A DNA stretch of 64,000 nt from Ailanthus altissimus (GCA_946807835.1 OX327690.1:12248501-12312500), one strand, 5' to 3'. Numbered from the stretch's first letter, positions 22,276-34,030 are shown. The notes: generated from the letters alone by a model not told the origin. Translations and numbers: made by a program.

Positions 22276-22930
22276 TTTATAAATTAAAATCATTTTTTAA
22301 ACCATAAGAGATAAATAAAGATTGACCTATACTTTAGGAGGGTAATAATCATTTCCCTATTTGTCTTATAAATGAAGCTCTCTAAATCAGAACATTTTTA
22401 TTCAATTACTATTTTATCCTTGAAACACTCTCCCAAATATGCTAAAGTATCCTTCATCCTCCTATAAAAGATAATACTTTAATACTCAAATTAGTGTTTA
22501 TAAATTGAAGTCTTTTTTAAACCATAATGAGTAAATAAATATTGACCTTATACTATAAGAGAGTAATAGTCATTTTTCCTATTTGTTTTGTAAATGAAGC
22601 TTCCTAAATCAGAACATTCGCATTCAATTACTTTCTTATCCTTGACACACTCACTCAAATATAACAAAGTGTCATCCATCCTTTTAAAAAAAAAAAACTT
22701 CGACACTCAAGTCAATGTTTATAAATTGAGGTCATTTTTTAAACCATAAGGGGTAAATAGAGATTAACTTATATTATAAGAGAGTAATAGTCATTTTTTC
22801 TATTTGTTTTATAAATAAAGCTCCTAAATCATAACCTTCACATTCAATTACTTTCTTGTCCTTGACACACTCACTCAAATATGTCAAAATGTCCTCTATC
22901 CTTCTAAAAAAAACTGACACGTAAGTCACT
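22276..22930. repeat. Three tandem copies of a ~220-bp unit
   Basis: Units begin TTTATAAATTAAAATCAT (22276), GTTTATAAATTGAAG (22496) and GTTTATAAATTGAGG (22718). Each contains AAACCATAA, GAGTAATA.TCATTT, a run GAAGCTC/TCCTAAATCA, CATTCAATTACT and CTTGACACACTC. It is short for a satellite, possibly the edge of a larger array. It abuts the Athila-type LTR insertion at 22957. Confidence 0.8.
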
Positions 22931-23134
22931 GTTTGAAGAAGAAATGAGGTGTTGTGTGATAAGGGAAAATTTGTTATATATTTTCTCATGTTTTTATTAT
23001 TGATATTTTATGATTTTATGAGAATAGATGGCTATTTATGTGCATTATTGTTATTTATAGGGACTTGAACAAAATTTAAAGAAAGAATGCAAAAGGAGCG
23101 AAAACAGGGACTAAAATGCAAAGTTTTCAAAGTA

Positions 23135-23425
23135 TGTGTCCATCGCCCCAGCGCCACAAGAATTATCGCCCCAGCGCTGAAATAGTGATCGAAATAAGAA
23201 AAACGACATGCTTAAGTCGCGTCTAGCGCCCCAGCGCTGAAGAGTCACCGCGCCAGCGACGATCCATCGCCCCTGCGCTATCAACATACCGCGCCAGCGG
23301 TGAAGCTATTTTCATGCAGCGCCCCAGCGCCAAGATCCCACCGCTCCAGCGGTAATAGCTTTTTCACGCGTCGCCCCAGCGACAGATGCATAGCGCGCCA
23401 GCGGTAGCACGAGTCCTAATCCGAC
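23135..23425 (+). repeat. GC-rich CCCCAGCGC minisatellite in the Athila LTR
   Basis: About a dozen variants of CGCCCCAGCGC/CGCGCCAGCGG, spaced 15-50 bp apart, in an otherwise AT-rich LTR. The words are near-palindromic around AGCGCT. A minus ORF at 23312-23605 crosses this array and is an artefact of its base composition. A C-to-T-decayed homologue lies at 55455-55680. Confidence 0.88.
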
Positions 23426-23925
23426 GAGAATTAAGATTTTCAAGCTCAAATCAATCCCTATAAAAAGCCACTCGTTCCCAGCCTTCAGGAACCAATCCAA
23501 GACGACCCAAGAGCACCAAAAATATAGAGCACAAGTCTTGGAGAGCAATAGGAGCTTAATTGAAGCAACTTTAGAGAAGAGATACAAGACGTTCTTCGGC
23601 ATCAAGAGTTCCTAGGCAGCGCAATTAAGAGCAATTCGACGTCTATATCGGTTTGCTAATAATTGTATCATGATTTATAATTATTTTTACTGCTGTTCTC
23701 TTGTAGCCATGAGCTAAACTTGTTTTCTAGGGTTAATATTTAAACTCAATATGTGCGCTTAAATTGCCATATCTTTTAGTATTTAATAAACTTAGTCTTT
23801 TATTATTTAAATTACTTGTGTTTAATGCTTCAATATATCTGGCCAATATATGGTGAATGAGTTGGTAATATTATTGATAAGCTCGGAAGAGGAATCATAA
23901 TATTTAGACCTAGGTAATTTGATGC

Positions 23926-26116
23926 TGTTGGGTTATATGGTTGGGCGAATTTACTTAGGGTTCTTGCATGTGGGTTTGTGTTCATCATACAAACAATATA
24001 CATATCTCATACATACATGTGCACAGCGGAAGATTACATATAATGAACACAGAAAATAACATTTGATTAATCTGAAATTCGAGATTGAGAAATATCACCA
24101 ATGAAGCCTTTGGATTAATTTTCTTTGAAGTCCACCATGAAATGAATCTTTGATCAATATTAGCAATCAACAAGGGTGGGTTTGATTGTCTAGAATGGCA
24201 GCATCTTAATCCAGCATATGTGTTTAACTCTTAAACATTTTTCAAAGTTAAACCATTTAACTTAATTAAATTTGTTTTTCCTTTTATTCAACTCTTGAAT
24301 AAATAAAACAAATCTTGTTTTTAGTTATTACATTTAGTAACCATTAATTCAATTTGTTTTGTTGTTCTAACACTTAAAACACAAAACAAACAATTTCAAT
24401 TTCTCAAATTGAATTGGCTCCCAAAATGCAAAACCTAAAAAACTAAATCATTTTCGAATTTCAATTTCATTTCACTTTATATACAAATGAATTAATTCCA
24501 AACTAATTTGAATTTCATTTGCATTTCATTTGGCTTAACCTAACCTTAGTTAACATTTAACCTTAGTTAGATTATTTTAACTTAACCTTTAAGTTAATAA
24601 ATATTTAATTAATTTAACCATAGTTAACTAACTTAACCATGGTTAGGTTAACCTTTACTTAACCTTTAAGTAAGGTTAACTTAACTTAACCACTTGGTTA
24701 ACTTTTAACCTTAGTTATGTTAAATTAATTTATTTAACAATTAAATAAATAAATATTTATTTTAATTATTTAACAATTAAATAATCATAAAGTGAAATTA
24801 CTATTATATCCTTACTCGGTTACCAAGTTAACCTAAAGTGGGTCCCACCAATTTAACCACATACTTTAGTTAACGTAACCTTAGTAATTGCTGAATTATA
24901 CTGTATTGAACAATTCAATACGGTACACTGCCCAAGTGCTCAAAGAGTACATTTCATATTGGGACTCACTAGGTCTACACCCGATCTGTCAAATGGAACT
25001 GTTCCATTAATCCGTAATCGATGCCCCACGCACACGTTACGAATATTACAAATCAGCGTGTCAGACCATACAAGTTGAGGTCATAACGTACACGTATAAT
25101 CCTTCCATCATTTATATCCTAGATGTGCGGGGATATAGATCAGCACCGTCAAATCCCCATTTGCTCATCCATAAACTTATCTCCAGATTCGTATCTCTAT
25201 AAACAATATACGCAAACACTTTTGCTATATTGTTTAACCCTATGGGAAACTCTTTTCCCGGGTTTATGCTTGTGGCCACAAGACTTTATGAAATACAATC
25301 TCGGAGCATCGGATATACAACTTACCTACGTAAGCTGACGGATCCCGTATCTACGCACACCGGACTCCATGAGCATCGGACCATACCCAGCGACACATAG
25401 CGGTCAGACCATGAAAGGTCTCTGACATATGTGGAACCAAAGCATGATGGATCACTCACAAGACCACCGTGGCGCTCAGGTCAAAGGACCACGAATACTA
25501 CTCAACTCGAGAGGACCTTCCTTTGACGGTGTCATAGGATATCTATTGGGGTCCTCATAAGTCTGTTCAGTATCCAGTCCTGACTGGATACCCGCATGCC
25601 TATACAAGCTCTAAGCTCATGGTCAGCTAAGAACAACCATCTGAACCAGTCAGATATAGACATACACTAATCTATATATAGTGAATCACCGATAGACCCG
25701 CATTAGTGATTATAGATCAGGAACATTATCTTTTGAGACATACTTACATAATGATATTTCTTAACTCCTATTGCAACTCTTTGCAACTATATCATTACAA
25801 GTATACTCTCAGGTCTTTGTCCCATTATAGACAAGGTTCTAACTCTTTAGACCTCGCTGACTGTTATAACCTGCTAACTCTTAACAGTGCTAACTTTTAG
25901 CATTTATAACTCTCAGCTTTGCTAACTATTAGTTCTGATCTAAACTCTTTTAGATCAGATCTGAACTCTTTCAGATCAAACAATGTCTGTAATGTTACAA
26001 GCATTATACCATATTAATATGATATTAACAATCTTTATTCGAAATATTTATTGTATAAATATTAACAATTAATATTCATACAATATTGGAATGGCACGTG
26101 AGCACCAGCTCCAACA
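23926..26116 (-). repeat. 3' LTR (left) of the young Copia element
   Basis: Plus-strand termini TGTTGGGTTATATGG and CTCCAACA. It shares the central block (ATGCTTGTGGCCACAAGACT, GGTCAGACCATGAAAG) with the other Copia LTRs of the window, but the outer parts differ. From 24530 to 24900 it is dense in TTAACC/GGTTAA words. Confidence 0.93.
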
Positions 26117-26130
26117 AACTCCCACTTGCT
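26117..26130 (-). other. Polypurine tract of the young Copia element
   Basis: Minus strand AGCAAGTGGGAGTT, directly abutting the 3' LTR. This is the usual AAGTGGGAG form of plant Copia elements and primes plus-strand cDNA synthesis. Confidence 0.85.
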
Positions 26131-29000
26131 TCAGTGCCATACGTACTGGTATCTCATACCAATACACTCCACGTGTTTCTCAAACATTATAGGAGTTTAG
26201 GCTTAGGGGGGTTCGCTACATCCAAGGATTATTCCCTAGATTTTATTACAACTCTTGTTGCCAAGAACTTTCTAATTATGTGATTTTCAGAGTTCACATG
26301 ATTAGAATACTGGTGTGCCTTATGGCTTCTCGGCTTAAGCAATTACCGTTATTTTGCAATATAGTGGGATAGGATCCACTGAGCTTGGAACTATTCAAAG
26401 CTCTGCAATTAATTTTGAATATCCATAGTACTTTCTTTGCTGACTTCTCAAGCCGCAACATATTCTACCTCTAAGGCAGAATTACCTGTGGACATTTACT
26501 AACACACATTTAACTAGCTCCGGTACTGATAAAGAGAAACACATAACTAGATGTAGACTTTCTACCATTCAGTTCAGACGTAAGTCTGAATGTGTATCCC
26601 TTCTTTTGTAAGAAACTTTCTTCATATTTTATAAACTTATCCTATATACTTCTCAAGTATATATTGATATGTTTCACAACCATTTAATGGTCATGATCTA
26701 GATTTAACAGATACCAGCTTGTAACACTTACAACCATCTAAATCCAGATTTCGTACATTAGACGGTATGCATTAATCTATTTCTAGCTAATGCATCTGAG
26801 ATGTTAGACACTCTAACTCTCTCATCTTCTTCCCGAGGACACTTCCTCTAAGAAAGATGAATGTCACTTCTAAAAGGGACTTTAACTGTCTTACAGTCAA
26901 TGAAGTTGTACCTTTTCGTGGACTTATTCTATATACGAAGTTTGAGAGAGTCTTATTAGCTTCCTAGCTATATCTCCATAAAGCTTTATACCTAGTACCT
27001 AGTATATAGGAAGTCTCTCTCAAATCTTTTATGAAGAAGTTCTTTACACAGATAACACTTATCTGAATTACTTGCTATACTCCAATCATCGTTTCCAATA
27101 TTGAGTATATATTTTTCACTTTAGAGAACTAAAAAGATAATTATACTCCCACTGCCCTTTCTGAACACACACGCTTCCTCTTTATTCCTGATAAAACCAG
27201 ACTTTTTGATTTCATCATATAAACAAAGATTCCACCTTTGGAAAAATCTACTTAAGTCCATAAATGGACTTCCTCAGTTTGCACATTATACTAGAAGTTA
27301 GGCTTGGATGCAAAAACATCAAGTTGTTCTCTGCATATCTCTTGTTGGAGATATACTTCCCAGAACACCTTATTTACATTTATAAGCCAGTCCTCATTAT
27401 CATAATATGCAGCAATAGCCAACATAATCCAAATTGACTTTAGTATGGTTACTGATGAAAAAGGTTTCCTCATTATTGATCCTAGATCTCTGAGTGTAAC
27501 CTTTCAACATTAGTCAGGCCATGAAGGACCATTCCTTCAAATAGGGCCCACATTGCTTCCTCTGCATAAACTGATTTACTGCTGATAGAAACAGTTTCTA
27601 CAGGAAGCACAACTAAGTCATAGACTTAATTGTCATACTTAGAGTCAAATTCGAATTTTATGGTATCTTGTCATCAACAAAATCTAAATTGACTTTAGCA
27701 TGGTTACTGATGAAAAAGGTTTCCTCATTATTGATCCTAGATCTCTGAGTGTAACCTTTCAACATTAGTCAGGCCATGAAGGACCATTCCTTCAGATAGG
27801 GCCCACACTGCTTCCGCTGCGTAAACTGATTTACTGCTGATAGAAACAATTTCTACAGGAAGCTCAACTAAGTCCTAGACTTAATTGTCATGCGTTGAGT
27901 CAATTTCAAATTTTATGATATCTTTTTATTTTTCCGAATCGATGTCAAACATCGTCTCTCCATAAGTTAAAGGATCCATTTCTTCAACTAAGAAAATATC
28001 AAGGGTACATTCAAGTATCAAACATACCTAAATGATGGCCTTGATATCCTTTTGGACTTATGAACTTAGTGTGTTAAAGGTATTTCACTCATTGAAATTA
28101 AAACTCCATCGTTGGTTCATCTAATTTTTGGATTGACTTCATCAAGTTCAATCTTTCTATAATCTCCACAATCCATGAGAAACTCTTTCTCTAGGAATGT
28201 GACATTATGAGAAACGAACATATTTCGTTCATCTGTATTATAGAAGTGGTATCCCATTATACACTTGAGATACTAAATGAACCGATACTTGTACCGTTGG
28301 ATACAAGTTTATTCTGTTGCATAACTCTTATGAAAACAGAATAACACTAATTCTTAACATACTTAAGACTCGTTTCCTATTTAGTATATATCTCATATAA
28401 AGTAGTAGGAACGATTATGGAATTATTTAATAAGTGAGTAGCAGATGTTAAAATATAACCTCATAGATATTTTTTAGAAGGTCAGCAATTCTCAATATCA
28501 ATCAGACTGTATCTAATATAGTCTGATTCCTCATTTCCTAAACATTTTTATGTTGAGGAGTATCTGGAGGACTATGCTGAGAGAGAATCATATTCTCTTT
28601 AAATAATTTATGAATTTACTGATTATGTATAAACTACTTCGATCTAATCGCAAGCACTCAATATACATAAGGGTTTGTTTCTTTACTTTCATTGTCAGAA
28701 CATTTTGAACACTTCGAAATTATTCTAACCTGCATTTCCTAGAAACACATGTCTATATAGTGACACTCACTATAAAGACAATGAAGTATCGAAATCATTT
28801 ATAACAGTAAGATTTATTGGACTAAATACATCTATATGTACCAGATCTAATAAACCAGTGGCTTGGCGTCTTACACCTACATAAAGATTCGGTCATATTC
28901 TTTTGAATTCATAATTCATAAACTAGTCAATGTATTATAGTCAGATCAAATATCTGACCATCCTTAACCAGTTAGGATAGTCGTCTCACGACTACATGAC
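26131..29000 (-). pseudogene. Decayed Copia pol (INT, RT, RNase H) of the young element
   Basis: Minus strand, right to left. Integrase text near 28860 reads ATGLLDLVHIDVFSP, matching the usual KGLLDLVHxDVCGP. RT at 27473-27291 reads ILKSIWIMLAIAAYYDNEDW, where intact relatives read AIAAYYDYEIWQMDVKTAFL. RNase H near 26480-26440 reads SALEVEYVAA followed by an in-frame stop. No open frame exceeds about 60 codons. A 255-bp tandem duplication (27431-27935) disrupts the RT region further. Gag and protease are not recognisable. A product cannot be made from this copy. Confidence 0.85.
27431..27935. repeat. 255-bp tandem duplication inside Copia pol
   Basis: The block from AAATTGACTTTAGTATGG (27431) recurs from 27686. 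The copies differ at scattered sites (for example TTCAAATAGG/TTCAGATAGG, CACATT/CACACT) and are well over 90% identical. The duplication therefore predates the last transposition of the element. Confidence 0.88.
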
Positions 29001-29722
29001 CTAATCTTATATATACCACTATTCATTATTATTTAAGTTGCTGAAATACTATATATTCTGTTCACCTCTACACTTATAACATTTCCTGTTGTATATAAGA
29101 TATAACAGCCATTCATTAACTGACATTCAATTAGTAAATCAGTATCATTATCACAAGGAACTATTTCCAATATTTTTATGATAACCCTCTCTGTCAACTA
29201 CAGGGAGTGATATGATTTACCTAATAATGTTTGGCACGTAATAGTAATTATACAACATTAATGCTGTTACTAGAAATAAGAAGTAACTGTGAAGTCTTAA
29301 CGGCTTCCACGTTCAGGAAATCTCTATTACCTACGTGAAGCTGAACTTCTCATTTCTTAGTAATCAAGCATTTCTCAAATCATGCAACATCTTGCAGATA
29401 TGATAATAACAAGCGGTATCTCATACCCTTGCAGAGTTAACATCAAATGCTAATGAAATGTTAATTTTTTTTTTTTTGGTCAAACAGATATCTAATGAGT
29501 CAATCTTTCTTAAGTGAAGGTGCGATGAATAGTAACATTTACTATTTCAAACCTTATAACAGTGGAAACACTTTCCATTATGACTTTTCTCTATCTGTGG
29601 TTTAGTAATATCAAATATTATTGAATCTAGAACTATTCTTAGATTCATAAGCAAGTCTTACATATTTTATTCAGTACCCTATAGTTATTGGTATTTGTTC
29701 AAGATTAGTAACAGATTGCTCG

Positions 29723-29812
29723 TACTCATCTTATCTCTATAAGACAATCTTATCTCTATAAGACAAGTATCTTATCTCTATAAGATAATCATCTTATCTC
29801 TATAAGACAAAA
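29723..29812. repeat. Four copies of CTTATCTCTATAAGA
   Basis: Tandem units of 20-26 bp, each built on the imperfect palindrome TCTTATCTCTATAAGA with short variable linkers (ACAA, ACAAGTA, TAATCA). Confidence 0.9.
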
Positions 29813-30011
29813 TAGGAGATGCGTAGCAGAACATTTCTTTATCGTTAATAAATTACGTTTTAGATCATGGGTATAACTGTTATACATTTTTTAATCTAAA
29901 AACGCCCTCCCACTGCTTTACTTAATCCCTTTAATCTCTCAAACAGGATAAGATAGTATAATATTTTAAACTATACAGAGGGAAGTGGATCCCATTGGGG
30001 TTTTACTCCAG

Positions 30012-30316
30012 CCTCACGCTAAAGCAATATTGGCCTTTATAAATCCAACAGGTAGACAACTCTTGTCAATTGTATCTCATACAACTCTTACTACTGATCC
30101 TAAATACACATTACCCTCACGCTAAAGCAATATTGGGTAACTGTATTTCAGATTAACTCATCAATGCTCAAATATATGTTACTGACACTATCCTCACGCT
30201 AAAGCAATATTGGATAATATGTTCGCATATATTTGATTCATCTCATGTTTTACCGGCATTAGACCAAGTCACACCGACCAAATCCCTCACGCTAAAGCAA
30301 TATTGGGAAAGACCAT
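30012..30316. repeat. Four perfect 22-bp direct repeats
   Basis: CCTCACGCTAAAGCAATATT plus GG occurs without change at 30012, 30115, 30192 and 30295. Spacings are 103, 77 and 103. The sequence between the copies is unrelated, so the repeated word itself has been retained. In element sense it lies downstream of the primer-binding site, in the leader/gag region. Confidence 0.93.
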
Positions 30317-30667
30317 AGTGACCCATCTCACACCGTATTGACAAGACGGACCATTTAAAATATTATCACATAATATAATAAATTTCAATCTAATTAAGAG
30401 AGATTTTAATTACAGGCTTTCATATTATATGCTCTCATCACATGAGAGGTTATTCTCAATCAATTATTCATTTTTGCACAAGCACAACTAACCCCCACCA
30501 GTGGGGCCCCTATTGTGGTTACAAAAATAAATAAATAATAAAAATATTATTTTCTTGGTTTATCATGTAAACTAATAACCCTTATTATTACAACTCATAA
30601 ACCCCCACATGCGGAAAAATAAAAAGATTTTACTCTTTTTTTTTTTTTTTTTTTTTTTTTTAGTGTA

Positions 30668-30995
30668 AGAACGCTGCGGCGCTGGTCTTGTAGCGCTGCC
30701 GCGCTAGGGCTTCACAAGCCTCAGCGCTGCGGCGCTGTCTCATAGCGCTGCCGCGCTAGGGCTTCACAAGCCTCAGCGCTGCGGCGCTGTCTGACCAGCG
30801 CTGGGGCGCTGGAAGCAGTGCTTCCCGCGCTGGGGCGCCAGAAAACCAGCGCCCTCGCCCTTGTCCAGCGCTGGGGCGCCAAACAATCAGCGCCCCCGCG
30901 GTACTTCAGCGCTGGGGCGTCATACGCTCAGCGCTCCCGCGTTATTATGAACGCTGCCGCGCTGGACCTTAGCGCTGCAGCGTTCCAGGTGCTGT
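30668..30995. repeat. GC-rich AGCGCTGGGGCGCT minisatellite in the Copia leader
   Basis: About twenty variants of AGCGCTG(C/G)GGCGCT and CGCTGCCGCGCT. A longer unit containing GCTAGGGCTTCACAAGCCTC appears twice (near 30705 and 30759). This is the GC-richest stretch of the window. The plus ORF at 30818-31018 is a by-product. The word is the same type as in the Athila LTR array at 23135-23425. Confidence 0.9.
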
Positions 30996-31110
30996 TTTTC
31001 ACTGGTTTGCATTTTTAACACTTAAAATGCACCCCAACAGCCCCGGAACTTGTCCTACAATTTAGCCAACACTTAGCTAACACTAAAAAATCACCCATAA
31101 CAACACAAAT

Positions 31111-31123
31111 TGCTCTGATACCA
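31111..31123 (-). other. Primer-binding site, initiator tRNA-Met type
   Basis: Minus strand TGGTATCAGAGCA, two bases inside the 5' LTR (right copy). This is the standard plant Copia site complementary to the 3' end of initiator tRNA-Met, and it fixes the element's orientation as minus. Confidence 0.92.
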
Positions 31124-31125
31124 AT

Positions 31126-33316
31126 TGTTGGGTTATATGGTTGGGCGAATTTACTTAGGGTTCTTGCATGTGGGTTTGTGTTCATCATACAAACAATATA
31201 CATATCTCATACATACATGTGCACAGCGGAAGATTACATATAATGAACACAGAAAATAACATTTGATTAATCTGAAATTCGAGATTGAGAAATATCACCA
31301 ATGAAGCCTTTGGATTAATTTTCTTTGAAGTCCACCATGAAATGAATCTTTGATCAATATTAGCAATCAACAAGGGTGGGTTTGATTGTCTAGAATGGCA
31401 GCATCTTAATCCAGCATATGTGTTTAACTCTTAAACATTTTTCAAAGTTAAACCATTTAACTTAATTAAATTTGTTTTTCCTTTTATTCAACTCTTGAAT
31501 AAATAAAACAAATCTTGTTTTTAGTTATTACATTTAGTAACCATTAATTCAATTTGTTTTGTTGTTCTAACACTTAAAACACAAAACAAACAATTTCAAT
31601 TTCTCAAATTGAATTGGCTCCCAAAATGCAAAACCTAAAAAACTAAATCATTTTCGAATTTCAATTTCATTTCACTTTATATACAAATGAATTAATTCCA
31701 AACTAATTTGAATTTCATTTGCATTTCATTTGGCTTAACCTAACCTTAGTTAACATTTAACCTTAGTTAGATTATTTTAACTTAACCTTTAAGTTAATAA
31801 ATATTTAATTAATTTAACCATAGTTAACTAACTTAACCATGGTTAGGTTAACCTTTACTTAACCTTTAAGTAAGGTTAACTTAACTTAACCACTTGGTTA
31901 ACTTTTAACCTTAGTTATGTTAAATTAATTTATTTAACAATTAAATAAATAAATATTTATTTTAATTATTTAACAATTAAATAATCATAAAGTGAAATTA
32001 CTATTATATCCTTACTCGGTTACCAAGTTAACCTAAAGTGGGTCCCACCAATTTAACCACATACTTTAGTTAACGTAACCTTAGTAATTGCTGAATTATA
32101 CTGTATTGAACAATTCAATACGGTACACTGCCCAAGTGCTCAAAGAGTACATTTCATATTGGGACTCACTAGGTCTACACCCGATCTGTCAAATGGAACT
32201 GTTCCATTAATCCGTAATCGATGCCCCACGCACACGTTACGAATATTACAAATCAGCGTGTCAGACCATACAAGTTGAGGTCATAACGTACACGTATAAT
32301 CCTTCCATCATTTATATCCTAGATGTGCGGGGATATAGATCAGCACCGTCAAATCCCCATTTGCTCATCCATAAACTTATCTCCAGATTCGTATCTCTAT
32401 AAACAATATACGCAAACACTTTTGCTATATTGTTTAACCCTATGGGAAACTCTTTTCCCGGGTTTATGCTTGTGGCCACAAGACTTTATGAAATACAATC
32501 TCGGAGCATCGGATATACAACTTACCTACGTAAGCTGACGGATCCCGTATCTACGCACACCGGACTCCATGAGCATCGGACCATACCCAGCGACACATAG
32601 CGGTCAGACCATGAAAGGTCTCTGACATATGTGGAACCAAAGCATGATGGATCACTCACAAGACCACCGTGGCGCTCAGGTCAAAGGACCACGAATACTA
32701 CTCAACTCGAGAGGACCTTCCTTTGACGGTGTCATAGGATATCTATTGGGGTCCTCATAAGTCTGTTCAGTATCCAGTCCTGACTGGATACCCGCATGCC
32801 TATACAAGCTCTAAGCTCATGGTCAGCTAAGAACAACCATCTGAACCAGTCAGATATAGACATACACTAATCTATATATAGTGAATCACCGATAGACCCG
32901 CATTAGTGATTATAGATCAGGAACATTATCTTTTGAGACATACTTACATAATGATATTTCTTAACTCCTATTGCAACTCTTTGCAACTATATCATTACAA
33001 GTATACTCTCAGGTCTTTGTCCCATTATAGACAAGGTTCTAACTCTTTAGACCTCGCTGACTGTTATAACCTGCTAACTCTTAACAGTGCTAACTTTTAG
33101 CATTTATAACTCTCAGCTTTGCTAACTATTAGTTCTGATCTAAACTCTTTTAGATCAGATCTGAACTCTTTCAGATCAAACAATGTCTGTAATGTTACAA
33201 GCATTATACCATATTAATATGATATTAACAATCTTTATTCGAAATATTTATTGTATAAATATTAACAATTAATATTCATACAATATTGGAATGGCACGTG
33301 AGCACCAGCTCCAACA
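31126..33316 (-). repeat. 5' LTR (right) of the young Copia element
   Basis: Same length and, by eye, same sequence as 23926-26116. Minus strand starts TGTTGGAGCTGGTGCTCACG. It should hold the promoter of the element, but I could not point to a TATA box with confidence. Confidence 0.93.
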
Positions 33317-33847
33317 GATGCATGATTGTAGAGTAACATTCAATGTTGCATATGCAAGTTTCAACTTAGGATATGAATATACCTAATTGGCATGTATGAT
33401 CAATAAGACCTAATCTTAATGAATCTTAATTTATTACAAGTACCATAAGAATATAGGTATTTGGTAAATTAGGGTATACTTGCATGACCTTGGAAGAGGC
33501 TTGTGAATACATTAGCGTCTTGATCAATAATAAAGACTAAGTGAGTTAAATATTAGAGGATTAATCATTAAAAAGCATATTGAGGGATAATATTAATCCT
33601 AAGTTTTCTCTACATTGCTATCTTCTTATTCTCTTTGCATTGTGTTTTTACTTTTATATTTTCTACATTCATTCTTAGGTTTTTATTCATCTAAATAATT
33701 ATTAGGAAGATATAATTTTAGTAATTGGTTAAAAAGAAAACATTATCCCTGTGGTTTGACATCCGACTTATTTAGTCTCTTTATTACTTGCATACGATAG
33801 TGTATACTTGCACTTAATTTATGATATAGAAATATCGCATCATTGTG

Positions 33848-34030
33848 TGTACTGGCATGTATGCATGAATAAGAATGAATCAATATATCTGTATGAATGT
33901 ATATTCATTCACTTTCCTTAAATCTAAAGGAGTGGTCATTTTTTATAGAATAAGAGTTTAATCTCTTCCCAAAGTATAATTATGTGAATAGTTAGTTTAA
34001 CTAAAACACGATTACTAAAATATAAATTTA
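33848..34030. other. Spacer after the Athila solo LTR
   Basis: AT-rich, no gene or recognised repeat. It is the flank in which the Athila LTR sits (TTGTG duplication at 33843). Confidence 0.4.

Larger units (their letters stand above)
29001..30660. other. Copia gag/leader region without readable gag
   Basis: Position (minus sense, between integrase and primer-binding site) calls for gag and protease, but no frame or motif survives. The region instead holds two families of short direct repeats (29723-29812 and 30012-30316) and a T run of about 34 bases ending at 30661, which is an A run in the element's sense strand. Confidence 0.55.
23926..33316 (-). mobile_element. Complete young non-autonomous Copia element, TSD GATGC
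   Basis: 9391 bp, flanked by GATGC (23921-23925, 33317-33321). Its two 2191-bp LTRs (23926-26116, 31126-33316) stay in register at an offset of exactly 7200, and I see no differences line by line. Orientation is minus: the initiator-Met primer-binding site lies inside the right LTR and the polypurine tract beside the left one. The 5009-bp interior contains only decayed pol. The unoccupied target is visible in the related LTR at 56131. Identical LTRs with dead coding sequence imply recent copying by proteins supplied from another element. Confidence 0.93.
22957..33842 (+). mobile_element. Solo Athila-type Gypsy LTR, split by a Copia element
   Basis: The LTR begins TGATAAGGGAAAATTTG at 22957 and ends GATATAGAAATATCGCATCA at 33842. 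The flanks are TTGTG on both sides (22952-22956, 33843-33847). Without the nested Copia element and its extra GATGC (9396 bases) it is 1490 bp. The 3' half matches 55441-56655, which is directly followed by Athila gag, so the family is Athila-type. No internal Athila sequence lies beside it here, so it is a solo LTR. Its first half carries a GC-rich repeat array. Confidence 0.88.

Noticed and set aside
23312..23605. 97-codon minus ORF (and the plus ORF at 30818-31018)
   Set aside because: Both run through GC-rich minisatellites where stop codons are rare by composition. No family signal.
24174..25900. Pairs of identical ORFs in the two Copia LTRs (for example 25706-25900 and 32906-33100)
   Set aside because: Duplicated only because the LTRs are identical. 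Short, without domains, and not kept in other LTR copies.
30012..30316. CRISPR-like array of four 22-bp repeats
   Set aside because: Spacers are long and unequal (55-81 bp), no cas genes are present, and the repeats lie inside a plant Copia element.
31111..31123. tRNA-like word TGGTATCAGAGCA (minus)
   Set aside because: It lacks the rest of a tRNA and abuts an LTR; it is the primer-binding site.
22957..33842. Full-length Athila element with its body replaced by Copia
   Set aside because: After removing the Copia element the two halves join into one LTR flanked by TTGTG. No Athila internal sequence is present.
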